A stretch of 64,000 bases of DNA from Streptomyces roseirectus. GTDB taxonomy: Bacteria > Actinomycetota > Actinomycetes > Streptomycetales > Streptomycetaceae. The notes under the pieces are model-generated. The model did not search any database and was not told where the DNA came from. It worked only from the letters and a program-made list of their open reading frames with translations. Shown here piece after piece: positions 1-9,104 of this stretch. The translations under genes and the position numbers were made by a program. Numbering within the stretch: position 1 is the stretch's first letter; every line of letters starts with the position of its first letter. The DNA is taken from NCBI RefSeq assembly GCF_014489635.1, contig NZ_CP060828.1, positions 7,444,001 to 7,508,000 on the forward strand. Direction: 5' to 3'.

Positions 1-80
1 GACGGCCGGGGAGCGGCGGATGATCAGACCGTCCGACGTCCCGCTCCTGCCCGGCCCCGCGCAGCCCAATCGATCAGCCG

Positions 81-125
81 GACTACCCGGCGACTACCCG
101 GCGACGACCCGGTGGACTACCCGGC
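81..125. repeat. 11-bp imperfect tandem repeat at the end of gntK
   Basis: Four near-identical copies of gactacccggc lie at 81-91, 92-102, 103-113 (one change plus a final t) and 115-125. The last copy runs across the gntK stop codon. The remaining bases at the window start (1-80) show no gene that I can support. Confidence 0.6.
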
Positions 126-626
126 GGACGACCCGAGCCCGGCGACCGCCCGCTCGGTGATCTCCTCCGGACGCCCAGAGACATCCACGACGACCCCCGC
201 CTCGTCCTCCTGGAGGGGTTCCAACGTGGCGAACTGGGAGTCGAGCAGCGCGGTCGGCATGAAGTGGCCCTCCCGGTGCCCCATACGGTCCTCGATCAGC
301 TCGCGCGAGCCGCTGAGGTGCAGGAACAGCAGCCCCGGGGCCGCCGCACGCAGCCGGTCCCGGTACGACCGCTTCAGCGCCGAACAGCTGACGACCCCGC
401 CGAGACCGGCCCGCTCACGCGCCCACGCGCCGATCGAGTCCAGCCAGGGCGCGCGGTCGTCGTCGTCCAGCGGGGTACCGGCCGACATCTTCGCGATGTT
501 CGCCGGCGGATGGAAGTCGTCGCCCTCGGCGTACGGGACACCGAGCCGGGCCGCGAGCAGGGGACCGATCGTGGTCTTGCCGGTGCCCGCGACGCCCATG
601 ACCACGACGACCTGGGGGGTGCTCAT
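117..626 (-). CDS. gntK: gluconokinase
   Basis: Phosphorylates D-gluconate to 6-phosphogluconate with ATP, feeding the pentose phosphate pathway in the cytoplasm. The 169-residue length is normal for the small GntK family. The N-terminus carries a P-loop (GVAGTGKTT), followed by the EGDDFHPPANIAKMSAGTPLDDDDRAPWL block that marks gluconate kinases, described here only by its key acidic and His residues, and by SALKRSYRD. The ATG at 626 is preceded by a GAGG ribosome site about 5 nt away. It is divergent from a GntR-type regulator, and the shared intergenic region holds an 11-bp palindrome. No gluconate permease is seen, although one could lie left of the window. Identity is secure. Confidence 0.95.
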   Translation of the reverse strand: MSTPQVVVVMGVAGTGKTTIGPLLAARLGVPYAEGDDFHPPANIAKMSAGTPLDDDDRAPWLDSIGAWARERAGLGGVVSCSALKRSYRDRLRAAAPGLLFLHLSGSRELIEDRMGHREGHFMPTALLDSQFATLEPLQEDEAGVVVDVSGRPEEITERAVAGLGSSAG

Positions 627-683
627 CACTACCTCGCTGTCTTCCTCGACGTACTGCCGACACGTGATGTCGACATCACTGAA

Positions 684-694
684 ACCTATTAGGT
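684..694. promoter_or_regulatory. palindromic operator candidate between gntK and gntR
   Basis: The sequence acctattaggt is a perfect odd-centred palindrome in an AT-rich patch between the divergent gntK and gntR genes. This is where a GntR-family gluconate repressor would be expected to bind. The assignment is inference from position and symmetry. Confidence 0.45.
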
Positions 695-734
695 ACGACG
701 AATTCAAGCCCTCGTGACCAATAAATCTGACTTT

Positions 735-761
735 TTGGGTCCGTGACCGGGGACGTACGCT
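735..761 (+). promoter_or_regulatory. promoter of the gntR-type gene, probably leaderless
   Basis: A TACGCT -10 box at 756-761 ends six bases before the ATG at 768, so transcription would begin at or next to the start codon. A weak TTGGGT lies at 735-740. No ribosome-binding site precedes the ATG, which fits a leaderless message. Confidence 0.45.
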
Positions 762-767
762 GAGTGC

Positions 768-1469
768 ATGACCATTCCGGGCCGAGGTCTGCACGGCCAT
801 GTACTCGACACCCTCGGACCCGCGATCACCGCAGGCGAGTTCCCCCCTGGCAGCGTTCTGCGCACCGACGAGCTGTCCCAGCGCTTCGACGTCTCCCGCT
901 CCGTCATGCGCGAGGCCGTCCGCGTCCTCGAATCCATGCACCTCGTGGAGTCACGCCGGCGCGTGGGCGTGATCGTGCGCCCCACCGCCGAGTGGAACGT
1001 CTACGACCCCCAGGTCATCCGCTGGCGCCTCGCCGGCGCCGACCGCCCCCGCCAACTGCGCTCACTCACCGTCCTGCGCTCGGCGATCGAGCCGGTCGCG
1101 GCGGGCCTCGCGGCGAGGAACGCGACGCCGCAGCAGTGCGCCGAACTCACGGAGTGCGTCCTCGGCATGGTCGCCAACTCCAAAGGCCACCGACTGGAGG
1201 GCTACCTCATCCACGACGTCGCCTTCCACCGCGTCATCCTCACGGCCTCCGGCAACGAGATGTTCGCCCGCCTCGGCGACGTCGTCGCGGAAGTCCTCAC
1301 CGGCCGCACGGAGCACCAGGTCATGTTCGAGGACCCCGACCCCGCCGCCGTCACCCTCCACGTCCAGGTCGCCGAAGCCGTCCGCGAAGGCAACGCCGAA
1401 CGCGCCGAACAGCTCACCCGCGAGATCACCGAGGGCGCCCTCCAGGAACTGGACATCCTGGCGCCCTGA
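768..1469 (+). CDS. FadR-subfamily GntR regulator of gluconate use
   Basis: A 233-residue repressor. Residues about 10-75 form the winged helix (LSQRFDVSRSVMREAVRVLESMHLV region). The C-terminal FCD ligand domain keeps the metal-site histidines in the VAFHRVILTASGN region. Divergent placement from gntK makes it the likely local gluconate-responsive repressor, matching what is known for SCO1678 of S. coelicolor. The ATG at 768 sits where a leaderless transcript would start. The effector is inferred from context. Confidence 0.9.
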   Translation: MTIPGRGLHGHVLDTLGPAITAGEFPPGSVLRTDELSQRFDVSRSVMREAVRVLESMHLVESRRRVGVIVRPTAEWNVYDPQVIRWRLAGADRPRQLRSLTVLRSAIEPVAAGLAARNATPQQCAELTECVLGMVANSKGHRLEGYLIHDVAFHRVILTASGNEMFARLGDVVAEVLTGRTEHQVMFEDPDPAAVTLHVQVAEAVREGNAERAEQLTREITEGALQELDILAP

Positions 1470-1499
1470 GCCGGCCTCACTCCCCAGGAGACCCCGGCC

Positions 1500-1895
1500 T
1501 CACTCCCCGGGAAACTCCCCGTCCACATACACCCAGGCCCCGTCGACCCGCTCGAACCGGCTCACCTCGTGCAGCGACCCACCCCGGTACGAGGCCCGGA
1601 ACTCCACAACCCCCTTGGTGTGGAACGCCGTTCCGTCCCGAGTCGCGACGATCTCCAACCCGGTCCACCGCATCCCCGGATCCAGCTCCAGGCTCCCGGG
1701 CCGCGTCCGGGGATGCCACGTCCGCACGAGATACCCCGCGTCCCCCTTCACGAACGCGCTGTACCGCGACCGCATCAACGCCTCAGCGGTCGGCGCACCG
1801 ACCGCACCGGCACCGACCACACCGGCGTGATACCGCCCACAACAGGCGTCGTACGGCTGGGGAAGCCCACAGGGGCAGAGGACGGGACGCACCAT
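1500..1895 (-). CDS. YchJ/SEC-C family protein (UPF0225-like)
   Basis: A 131-residue protein that starts with a zinc-binding SEC-C-like signature (CPCGLPQPYDACCGRYH) followed by a YchJ-type NTF2-like fold containing MRSRYSAFV and the TWHPRTRP motif. Family members are cytoplasmic and mostly uncharacterised. It starts 32 bases downstream of the M1 peptidase gene on the same strand, so it is probably the last gene of the pls-peptidase transcript. No catalytic role is claimed. The ATG at 1895 places the Cys motif at the very N-terminus, as is usual. Confidence 0.85.
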   Translation of the reverse strand: MVRPVLCPCGLPQPYDACCGRYHAGVVGAGAVGAPTAEALMRSRYSAFVKGDAGYLVRTWHPRTRPGSLELDPGMRWTGLEIVATRDGTAFHTKGVVEFRASYRGGSLHEVSRFERVDGAWVYVDGEFPGE

Positions 1896-1927
1896 GCCCC
1901 CATTCTGCCGGACCCCGCCGAACCGCC

Positions 1928-3346
1928 CTACGCAGGCAACGGCGGCACCGGCGGCATCGCGGGAAACTCCGGCAGCACACCCCCATACACCCACGCGTCG
2001 AACAACTCCTCCACCCCCTGCCCGGCGAACCGCCCCACATGGGCGACGAACGTGGACGTCGTCACCGCACCCCCCCGATGCAACCCGGCCCATCCCCGAA
2101 GCATGGGAAAGAACGCGGAGTCCCCGAGAGCACACCGAATCGCATGGACGGCAACCCCACCCCGCTCATACAACCGATCGTCGAACATGTTCTTCCGCCC
2201 GGGATCGGCGAGCCGCAGATCCTGCGGCATCGAGGCGAGCAACCGATGCGCGGCGGCGGCGAGTTGGTGCGCGCTGCGCCCCCCGGACCGCTCCGACCAC
2301 AGCCACTCCGCGTACTTCGCGAGCCCTTCGTTGAGCCAGATGTGCCGCCAGTCGGCGACGGACACACTGTTCCCGAACCACTGATGGGCCAGCTCGTGCG
2401 CGATGAGCCGTTCCGAACCCCGGGCCCCGTCCACATGGTTGACCCCGAACAGCGACAACCCCTGCGCCTCGACGGGCACATCGAGCTCTTCCTCGGTGAC
2501 GACGACCGCGTACTCGTCGAACGGATAGGGCCCGAACACCTCCTGGAAGTACTCCATCATCGCGGGCTGCCGAGCGAAGTCCCGCGAGAACCGGGGCAGC
2601 AACTCGGCGGGGATATGCCCGTGTTGAGGCACCCCACCGGGCCCGATGTCACCGAGCAGCACCGTCTGGTACTTCCCGATGGCGAGCCCGACGAGATAAC
2701 TGGAGGTCGGGGCGGACTGCTCGTACACCCAAGTCGTCGTGGACGCACGGGTGGTACGCGTGAGCAGCCGCCCCCCGGTCACCACGGAGTACGCGGACGG
2801 CACGGTGATGGACAGCAGATAGGACGCCTTGTCGGCGGGCCGGTCGTTGCAGGGGAACCAGGACGGCGCCCCCACGGGCTGGCTCGCCACCAGCGCCCCG
2901 TCCCCCAGCTCCTCCCAACCGATCCCGCCCCAGGGGCTGTTGACCGGCTTGGGATTCCCGGACCAGTGCACCTCGACGGTGAACGCGGCACCCCCGCGCA
3001 CCGACTTGGCGGGCCGCACCCTCAACCGCCCGCCCCGGTGGGTGTATTGGGCCTGACGCCCGTCGACCCGCACCCGCCCGACCCGGAAGTCCGCGAGGTT
3101 CAGGTGGAATTCGCTCAGCGCCCCCCGCCCGGCGATCGCGTTGATCCGGGCCGTCCCGGACAACCGGTTCGGCCCGGGACGGTAGTCCAGCGTGATCTCG
3201 TAGCGATGCACGCGGTAGCGAGGGTCGCCGTTGTCCGGGAAGTACGGGTCCGGCCCCGCTGCCTGCTGAACTGCCACTACCGCGTCCGCTCCCTGCGCCG
3301 TGCCACTCGAATCGTCGCCCATGGGCACCGAGTGGCCTGGGCTCAC
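1928..3346 (-). CDS. M1-family zinc metallopeptidase (candidate polymer-degrading aminopeptidase)
   Basis: About 472 residues without a signal peptide. The catalytic zinc motif is clear: HELAHQWFGN, then a second glutamate in WLNEGLAKYAEW. The exopeptidase motif, usually GAMEN, is replaced by VEAQGLS. The GTG at 3346 overlaps the pls stop as GTGA, so translation is coupled to the synthetase. ATGs at 3355 and 3322 are alternatives. In epsilon-poly-lysine producers an M1-type degrading enzyme (Pld) is encoded beside pls, so this is the probable counterpart, acting on the polymer or giving self-protection. That role is inference; membership of the M1 family is firm. Confidence 0.85.
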   Translation of the reverse strand: MSPGHSVPMGDDSSGTAQGADAVVAVQQAAGPDPYFPDNGDPRYRVHRYEITLDYRPGPNRLSGTARINAIAGRGALSEFHLNLADFRVGRVRVDGRQAQYTHRGGRLRVRPAKSVRGGAAFTVEVHWSGNPKPVNSPWGGIGWEELGDGALVASQPVGAPSWFPCNDRPADKASYLLSITVPSAYSVVTGGRLLTRTTRASTTTWVYEQSAPTSSYLVGLAIGKYQTVLLGDIGPGGVPQHGHIPAELLPRFSRDFARQPAMMEYFQEVFGPYPFDEYAVVVTEEELDVPVEAQGLSLFGVNHVDGARGSERLIAHELAHQWFGNSVSVADWRHIWLNEGLAKYAEWLWSERSGGRSAHQLAAAAHRLLASMPQDLRLADPGRKNMFDDRLYERGGVAVHAIRCALGDSAFFPMLRGWAGLHRGGAVTTSTFVAHVGRFAGQGVEELFDAWVYGGVLPEFPAMPPVPPLPA

Positions 3347-6300
3347 GGGCGCCATGCCTCGATCGGGTTGCCGAGCCAGCGGGTGTCGTCGGGGACGGAC
3401 TCCGCGGCCATGACGAGCGACGCGGGACCCAGCGTCGTACGGGCCCCGATCGTGCTGCCGGGCAGCACGATTCCGCCAGGGCCCAGCGTGGCACCCTCAC
3501 GGAGTACCACAGTATCCGTCCGCAAGATCCGGTCGTGGAAGAGGTGAGTCTGCAGAACACAGCCCCGGTTGACCGTCGACCCCGCCGCGAGCGTCACGAG
3601 ATCGGCCTCCGGCAGCCAGTGCGACTCCAGCCAGACCCCCTTCCCGATCCGCGCCCCGAGCCCCCGCTGCAACGCCGTCATGACGGCCGTCCCCGGCACC
3701 GCGCCGGCCAGCCACGGCACCGCGACGACCTCGACGAACGTGTCCGCCAGCTCGTTGCGCCACACGAACGAGCTCCACAGCGGATGCTCCCCGGCCCGAT
3801 GCCGCCCCACCAGCGCCCACTTGGCGACGACCGCGAGCACCGAGCCCAGCACACCGGCGGCCAGCAGCACGACCCCGCCCGCGAGGAACCCCCACGGACC
3901 CAGCGCGCACAGCGCCGCGACGACCAGCACCGCGAGCCCCGCCGAGCAGAACACCGGCACGATCCGGCACAGTTCGACCAGCCCGCGCGCCCACAGCAGC
4001 CGCGCCGGCGGCTCGTACGTCCGGCTCTGATCGCCGTCCGACGCGCTGCGCGGCAGCTTCACCGGCGGCAGCCCGAGATACGAGCTGCCCTTCTTCGCCT
4101 TCTTCGGCGTCGCCGACAGCACCCCGACGAGCCCGCCCTCGGGCACCGACCGCCCCGGCGCCGTCATCCCCGAGTTCCCGAGGAACGCCCGCCGCCCGAT
4201 CTCGGCCCGCCCGATCCGCACCCAGCCGCCACCCAGCTCGTACGGCGCGGTCAGGGTGTCGTCCGCGAGGAACGCCCCCTCGCCGACCGTCGTCAGACTC
4301 GGCAGCGCCAGCACGGTCGACACCTCGGCCCCGCGCCCGATCCGCATCCCCAGCGCCCGCAGCCACACCGGCGTGACCAGCCCCGCGTACAGCGGGAACA
4401 GCGTCTCGCGCGCCTGGTCCATCAACTGCGTCACGGTCCACGCCTGCCACCCGACCCGGCTGTGCGTCGGATACGTCCCCTCCCCGAGCCGCAGGCTCAG
4501 CAGCCGGACGCCGACGAGGATCAGGAACGCGTACACCAGCCCGTACGCCAGGGTCGCCGGGACGAGCGCGTACAGCACCCCCGGCCACACCGCCCCGCCG
4601 GGCCGCACGAACACCGACGCCACCAGCAGCGCGACGGCCGCCGCGGCCACCGGCAGCAGGCTGAGGGCGCCGCCCGACAGGCCGTACATGAACCGCCAGG
4701 CCGTACCCCGCGCCGGCCGCTCCTTGGGCCAGCTCCGCTTCGCCTTGCCCAGCTTGACCGCCGGAGCCCCCGCCCACCGCTGCCCGGTGGGCACCTGCCC
4801 GGCGACGGCCGACCCCGGGGCCACCTCCGCCCGCTTGCCGACCCGGGCCCCCGGGAACAGCACACTGCGCGTCCCGACGACAGCGTGCGCGCCCACCTTC
4901 AGCGCGCCGACCTCAAGCCGGTCCCCGTCCAGCCACCAGCCGGACAGGTCGACCTCGGACTCGACGGCCGCCCCGCGCCCCAGCTTCAGCATGCCGGTCA
5001 CCGGCGGCAGCGAGTGCAGGTCCACCTCGGGCCCCACCTTCGCGCCCAGCGCCCGCGCGTACCGCTCCAGCCACGCCCCGGTCAGCGAGGTCGCCCCGCT
5101 GAACTCGGCCAGCCGCTCCGCCGTCCACAGCCGCAGGTGCACGCTCCCGCCGCGCGGATACCGGCCCGGCTTCACCCCGCGCAGCAGCAGCCGCGCGCCG
5201 CCGGCCGCGATGCCGAGCCGCCCCGGCGGGGTGAACAGCGCCAGCGCGGCGACGACGAGCGCCCACCACGGCGCCGTCGGCAACCACCCGTACCCCGGCA
5301 GCAGGTTCCCGGCCGCCGCGAGGACCGTCGCCCAGCGCAGCCCCGTCAGCGTGAACAGCGGCAGGAGCAGCAGGAGTTGGACGACCTGGGCGCGCACCGG
5401 GACCGGCACGATGACCCGCGCCGCGCCGTCGTCCTGCGCCGACTCCTCCAGCAGACGGGCGAGTTTGCGCAGCACCGGCTGCTGATAGATGTCCAGGACG
5501 GCCGCGCTCGGATACCGCTCGCGCAGCCGCGTCGTGAGCTGCGCGGCGGCCAGGCTGCCGCCCCCGATGGCGAAGAAGTCGTCCGACGCGCTCGTGACCG
5601 GCGTGCCCAGCACCGCGGTCCACTGCTCCGCCAGCCACGCCTCCGTGCCGTACAACTCCTCCTTCACCAAGGAGGTCTGCAGATCCGGCAGCGGCCACGG
5701 CAGCGCGTTACGGTCCACCTTCCCCGAGGTACGGGTGGGCAGTTCGTCGACCGGCGCAAGCAACGGCACCAGCGCGGCGGGCAGTTCGGTCCGCAGCCGC
5801 GCCACGGCGGCGGCCTGGTCCCAGCCCTCCTGCGTCACCACGTACCCGACGAGCAACTGGTTCCCGCTGCGCGCGGTGCGGACGGCGGCGGCGCCACCGG
5901 CCACGCCGGGCAGCGCCTGCAACGCGGCGTCCACCTCGCCGAGTTCGATGCGCCGCCCGCCCAGCTTGATCTGCTCATCCGCCCGCCCGAGGAACAACAG
6001 CCCCTCGGGATCGGCCCGTACGAGGTCACCGCTGCGGTACGCCCGCTCCCAGCCCAGGGACTTGAGCGGCGCGTACTTCTCGGCGTCCTTCTCCGCGTCG
6101 AGATACCGCGCGAGACCGACCCCGCCGATCACCAACTGCCCGGTGCCGCCCATCAGGACGGGCTCGCCGGCGTCGTCCACGACCGCCAGCTCCCAGCCGT
6201 CCAGCGGCAGGCCGATGCGGATCGGCTCCTCGCCGGTCATCAGCGCGGCACACGCCACGACCGTCGCCTCGGTCGGACCGTACGTGTTCCACACCTCCCG

Positions 6301-7185
6301 CCCCTCGGTCACCAGCCGCTGGGCCAGCTCGGGCGGGCACGCCTCACCGCCGAAGATCAGCAGCCGGACGTCGTTGAGGGTGTCGGGCTCCCACAGCGCG
6401 GCCAGCGTCGGCACCGTCGAGACGACGGTGATCTCCTGCTCCACCAGCCACGGCCCGAGATCGGCGCCGCTGCGGACCTGCGAGCGCGGCACCGGCACCA
6501 GACACGCCCCGTACCGCCAGGCCAGCCACATCTCCTCGCAGGACGCGTCGAACGCCACCGACAGCCCCGCCATGACCCGGTCACCGGGCCCGATCGGCTC
6601 CTCGGCGAGGAACAGCCGCGCCTCCGCGTCCACGAAGGCCGCCGCGCTGCGGTGCGAGACGGCGACGCCCTTGGGCTTGCCGGTCGACCCGGAGGTGAAG
6701 ATGATCCACGCGTCGTGCTCGACCCCGGGGCGCCCCGCCGGGCCGCTCTCGCCGGGCTGCACGGTGATCGCGTTCCCCGCGGTGACCACGGCCCGCACAT
6801 CGGCCTCGCCGAACACCAGCTCGGCCCGCTCGTCCGGGTCCTCCGCGTCCACCGGCACATACGCGGCGCCGGCCGCGAGCACGGCCAGGATCGCGACGTA
6901 CAGGTCATTGGTCCCCGACGGAACCCGCACCCCGACCCGGTCCCCGAGCCCGACGCCCGCTGCGGCCAGCCGCCGCCGCATCCGCTCCACCTCGGCGGCC
7001 AGCTCCCGGTAGGTCAGCTGGGTGTTTCCGTCGTCGAGCGCGGGCTCGTCGCCGTAGAACCGCACGGTGCTCTCGAAGACGTCGACGAGCGTGCGCGCCG
7101 GGGCGGCAGAGCCACCCGAGAACCTCGCGAACGCCGTCTCTTCCTCCGCCAACAAGGCCGTGCTGACCTCGTGTATGGCCGCCAT
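3343..7185 (-). CDS. Pls/PosA-type single-module membrane peptide synthetase
   Basis: 1280 residues. Residues 1-500 form an adenylation domain (A3 core FTSGSTGKPKG at 163-173, A10 lysine in TSGKVDRN). A carrier domain follows, with the phosphopantetheine serine in GGGSL near 544. The C-terminal half has about six membrane helices separating repeated soluble blocks with hexapeptide-like folds. There is no condensation or thioesterase domain. This is the exact architecture of epsilon-poly-L-lysine synthetase and its relatives (TIGR02353 family). The specificity pocket reads D213 A214 E217 S256 I277 G279 T301 V309 V310; the acidic E217 suggests a basic amino acid. The ATG at 7185 has an AGGGA site. 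The product is not proven. Confidence 0.88.
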   Translation of the reverse strand: MAAIHEVSTALLAEEETAFARFSGGSAAPARTLVDVFESTVRFYGDEPALDDGNTQLTYRELAAEVERMRRRLAAAGVGLGDRVGVRVPSGTNDLYVAILAVLAAGAAYVPVDAEDPDERAELVFGEADVRAVVTAGNAITVQPGESGPAGRPGVEHDAWIIFTSGSTGKPKGVAVSHRSAAAFVDAEARLFLAEEPIGPGDRVMAGLSVAFDASCEEMWLAWRYGACLVPVPRSQVRSGADLGPWLVEQEITVVSTVPTLAALWEPDTLNDVRLLIFGGEACPPELAQRLVTEGREVWNTYGPTEATVVACAALMTGEEPIRIGLPLDGWELAVVDDAGEPVLMGGTGQLVIGGVGLARYLDAEKDAEKYAPLKSLGWERAYRSGDLVRADPEGLLFLGRADEQIKLGGRRIELGEVDAALQALPGVAGGAAAVRTARSGNQLLVGYVVTQEGWDQAAAVARLRTELPAALVPLLAPVDELPTRTSGKVDRNALPWPLPDLQTSLVKEELYGTEAWLAEQWTAVLGTPVTSASDDFFAIGGGSLAAAQLTTRLRERYPSAAVLDIYQQPVLRKLARLLEESAQDDGAARVIVPVPVRAQVVQLLLLLPLFTLTGLRWATVLAAAGNLLPGYGWLPTAPWWALVVAALALFTPPGRLGIAAGGARLLLRGVKPGRYPRGGSVHLRLWTAERLAEFSGATSLTGAWLERYARALGAKVGPEVDLHSLPPVTGMLKLGRGAAVESEVDLSGWWLDGDRLEVGALKVGAHAVVGTRSVLFPGARVGKRAEVAPGSAVAGQVPTGQRWAGAPAVKLGKAKRSWPKERPARGTAWRFMYGLSGGALSLLPVAAAAVALLVASVFVRPGGAVWPGVLYALVPATLAYGLVYAFLILVGVRLLSLRLGEGTYPTHSRVGWQAWTVTQLMDQARETLFPLYAGLVTPVWLRALGMRIGRGAEVSTVLALPSLTTVGEGAFLADDTLTAPYELGGGWVRIGRAEIGRRAFLGNSGMTAPGRSVPEGGLVGVLSATPKKAKKGSSYLGLPPVKLPRSASDGDQSRTYEPPARLLWARGLVELCRIVPVFCSAGLAVLVVAALCALGPWGFLAGGVVLLAAGVLGSVLAVVAKWALVGRHRAGEHPLWSSFVWRNELADTFVEVVAVPWLAGAVPGTAVMTALQRGLGARIGKGVWLESHWLPEADLVTLAAGSTVNRGCVLQTHLFHDRILRTDTVVLREGATLGPGGIVLPGSTIGARTTLGPASLVMAAESVPDDTRWLGNPIEAWRP

Positions 7186-7417
7186 CAGGTCCCTCGCGTC
7201 TCGTTCCCGGAAACCTCCGGGGCGCTGGCGGGCCCGCAGGTATGCCTGGGGTTGTCCGGCTCCAGCCCGTAACAAGCCGGAAATTTTAGTACCAAGCTAT
7301 GGATCAACCACTTCCCCTGCCACCCGAAAGGGCCGTTCGGGCCACCGGCGGACGCCCTGAGCAGGGCCCTGACCTGCGTGATCTTGGTGCCGGAGAGAGA
7401 TCGGCCACATAACGACC

Positions 7418-7447
7418 GAAGGCCCCGACCGACTGGTCGGAGCCTTC
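7418..7447 (-). terminator. hairpin terminator after tRNA-Leu
   Basis: A perfect 13-bp inverted repeat with a 4-nt loop (arms 7418-7430 and 7435-7447) begins 8 nt past the 3' end of tRNA-Leu. No U-run follows, which is normal in Streptomyces. Confidence 0.8.
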
Positions 7448-7455
7448 GCTCACTG

Positions 7456-7540
7456 TGTCCGAGGGGGGACTTGAACCCCCACGCCCGATAAAGGGCACTA
7501 GCACCTCAAGCTAGCGCGTCTGCCATTCCGCCACCCGGAC
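7456..7540 (-). tRNA. tRNA-Leu (anticodon GAG)
   Basis: An 85-nt tRNA on the minus strand. The acceptor stem GTCCGGG pairs with CTCGGAC, with discriminator A at 7456. The anticodon arm is CTAGC-TTGAGGT-GCTAG, giving anticodon GAG for CUC/CUU leucine codons. The long variable arm is class II, as expected for leucine, and the T arm contains GGTTCAAGTCC. CCA is not encoded. Confidence 0.95.
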
Positions 7541-7724
7541 AAGGTGTCTGTCTCGCGGGGTTTCCCTCGCGGCGACGTCGTAAACATTACCAGGGTTTCC
7601 GGGGTGCTCGATCACGGGTGGAACGGCGTGAACGGTGTGTGACGAGGTGGGAGCGGTCTTGGGTGTGGGAGGCCGGGGAGAGAGGATGAGAGGGAGAGAC
7701 ACACCGGCAGCGGGAGGCAGTGGC

Positions 7725-9050
7725 GTGAGCGAGACGGGCACGGGTGGGTACGTCAGGGGCGAGGACGAGGTCGTCGACCTCTGTTCCGAGCTGATCAGGT
7801 TCGACACCAGCAACTACGGCGACCACTCGGGCCCGGGGGAGCGGCAGGCGGCCGAGTGGGTCGCCGGGAAGCTCGCCGAGGTCGGCCTGGAACCGAAGAT
7901 CTTCGAGTCGCACCCCGGCCGCGCCTCCACCGTGGCCCGCATCGAGGGCGAGGACCCCTCGCGCCCCGCGCTCCTCATCCACGGCCACCTGGACGTCGTC
8001 CCGGCCAACGCGGACGACTGGACGCACCACCCGTTCTCCGGCGAGGTCGCGGACGGCTGCGTCTGGGGTCGCGGCGCCGTCGACATGAAGGACATGGACG
8101 CGATGACCCTCGCGGTCGTCCGCGACCGGCTGCGCGGCGGGCGCAAGCCGCCCCGGGACATCGTCCTGGCGTTCCTCGCGGACGAGGAGGCGGGCGGCAC
8201 GTACGGGGCCCGGCACCTCGTCGACCGCCACCCCGACCTCTTCGAGGGGGTCACCGAGGCGATCAGCGAGGTCGGCGGGTTCTCCTTCACCGTCAGCGAG
8301 CAGCGGCGGCTGTACCTCATCCAGACGGCCGAGAAGGGCATGCACTGGATGAAGCTGACCGTCGCCGGGACCGCCGGGCACGGCTCGATGATCCACCGCG
8401 ACAACGCGATCACCGAGCTGTCCGAGGCCGTCGCCCGCGTCGGACGGCACACGTGGCCCGTCCGCGTCACCAAGACCACCCGCGCCTTCCTCGACGAGCT
8501 GGGCGACGCGCTGGGCATGCCGCTCGACCCCGAGGACATGGAGGCCACCCTGGCCCGCCTCGGCGGCATCGCCAAGCTGATCGGCGCGACCCTCAGCAAC
8601 ACCGCGAACCCGACCCAGCTCGGCGCCGGCTACAAGGTCAACGTCATCCCCGGCGAGGCCACCGCCCACCTCGACGGCCGTTTCCTGCCCGGCTACGAGG
8701 ACGAGTTCCTGGCCGACCTCGACCGGCTCCTCGGCCCCCGGGTCAAGCGCGAGGACGTCCACTCCGACAAGGCCCTGGAGACCTCCTTCGACGGCGCCCT
8801 CGTCGACGCGATGCAGTCCGCGCTGCTCGCCGAGGACCCCACCGCCAAGGCCGTCCCGTACATGCTGTCCGGCGGCACCGACGCCAAGTCCTTCGACGAC
8901 CTCGGCATCCGCGGCTTCGGCTTCGCGCCGCTCAAGCTGCCCCCGGAGCTGGACTTCGCGGGCATGTTCCACGGCGTCGACGAGCGCGTCCCCGTCGACG
9001 GCCTCCAGTTCGGCGTCCGCGTCCTGGACCGGTTCATCGACGCGTCCTGA
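7725..9050 (+). CDS. M20/M25/M40-family metallopeptidase
   Basis: 441 residues, cytoplasmic. Two-zinc ligand motifs run in family order: HGHLDVVP, GRGAVDMKD, the catalytic DEEAGG, and SGGTDAKSF with FHGVDERV near the C-terminus. It probably hydrolyses a dipeptide or an N-acyl amino acid; the substrate is unknown. The GTG at 7725 is favoured by GGGAGG seven bases upstream and because it places the first helix (EDEVVDLCSELIRFDTSN) in the usual position. It stands alone between tRNA-Leu and the chaplins. Confidence 0.9.
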   Translation: MSETGTGGYVRGEDEVVDLCSELIRFDTSNYGDHSGPGERQAAEWVAGKLAEVGLEPKIFESHPGRASTVARIEGEDPSRPALLIHGHLDVVPANADDWTHHPFSGEVADGCVWGRGAVDMKDMDAMTLAVVRDRLRGGRKPPRDIVLAFLADEEAGGTYGARHLVDRHPDLFEGVTEAISEVGGFSFTVSEQRRLYLIQTAEKGMHWMKLTVAGTAGHGSMIHRDNAITELSEAVARVGRHTWPVRVTKTTRAFLDELGDALGMPLDPEDMEATLARLGGIAKLIGATLSNTANPTQLGAGYKVNVIPGEATAHLDGRFLPGYEDEFLADLDRLLGPRVKREDVHSDKALETSFDGALVDAMQSALLAEDPTAKAVPYMLSGGTDAKSFDDLGIRGFGFAPLKLPPELDFAGMFHGVDERVPVDGLQFGVRVLDRFIDAS

Positions 9051-9104
9051 CCCCTCGGGCGCACGTTCTAACACCCCTCGGACGGGTGAATCCGACCATA
9101 CGCT

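Noticed and set aside
3535-7272. 1245-residue plus-strand open frame opposite the peptide synthetase
   Set aside because: Arg/Pro/Gln-rich shadow without any domain; the minus strand encodes an intact synthetase.
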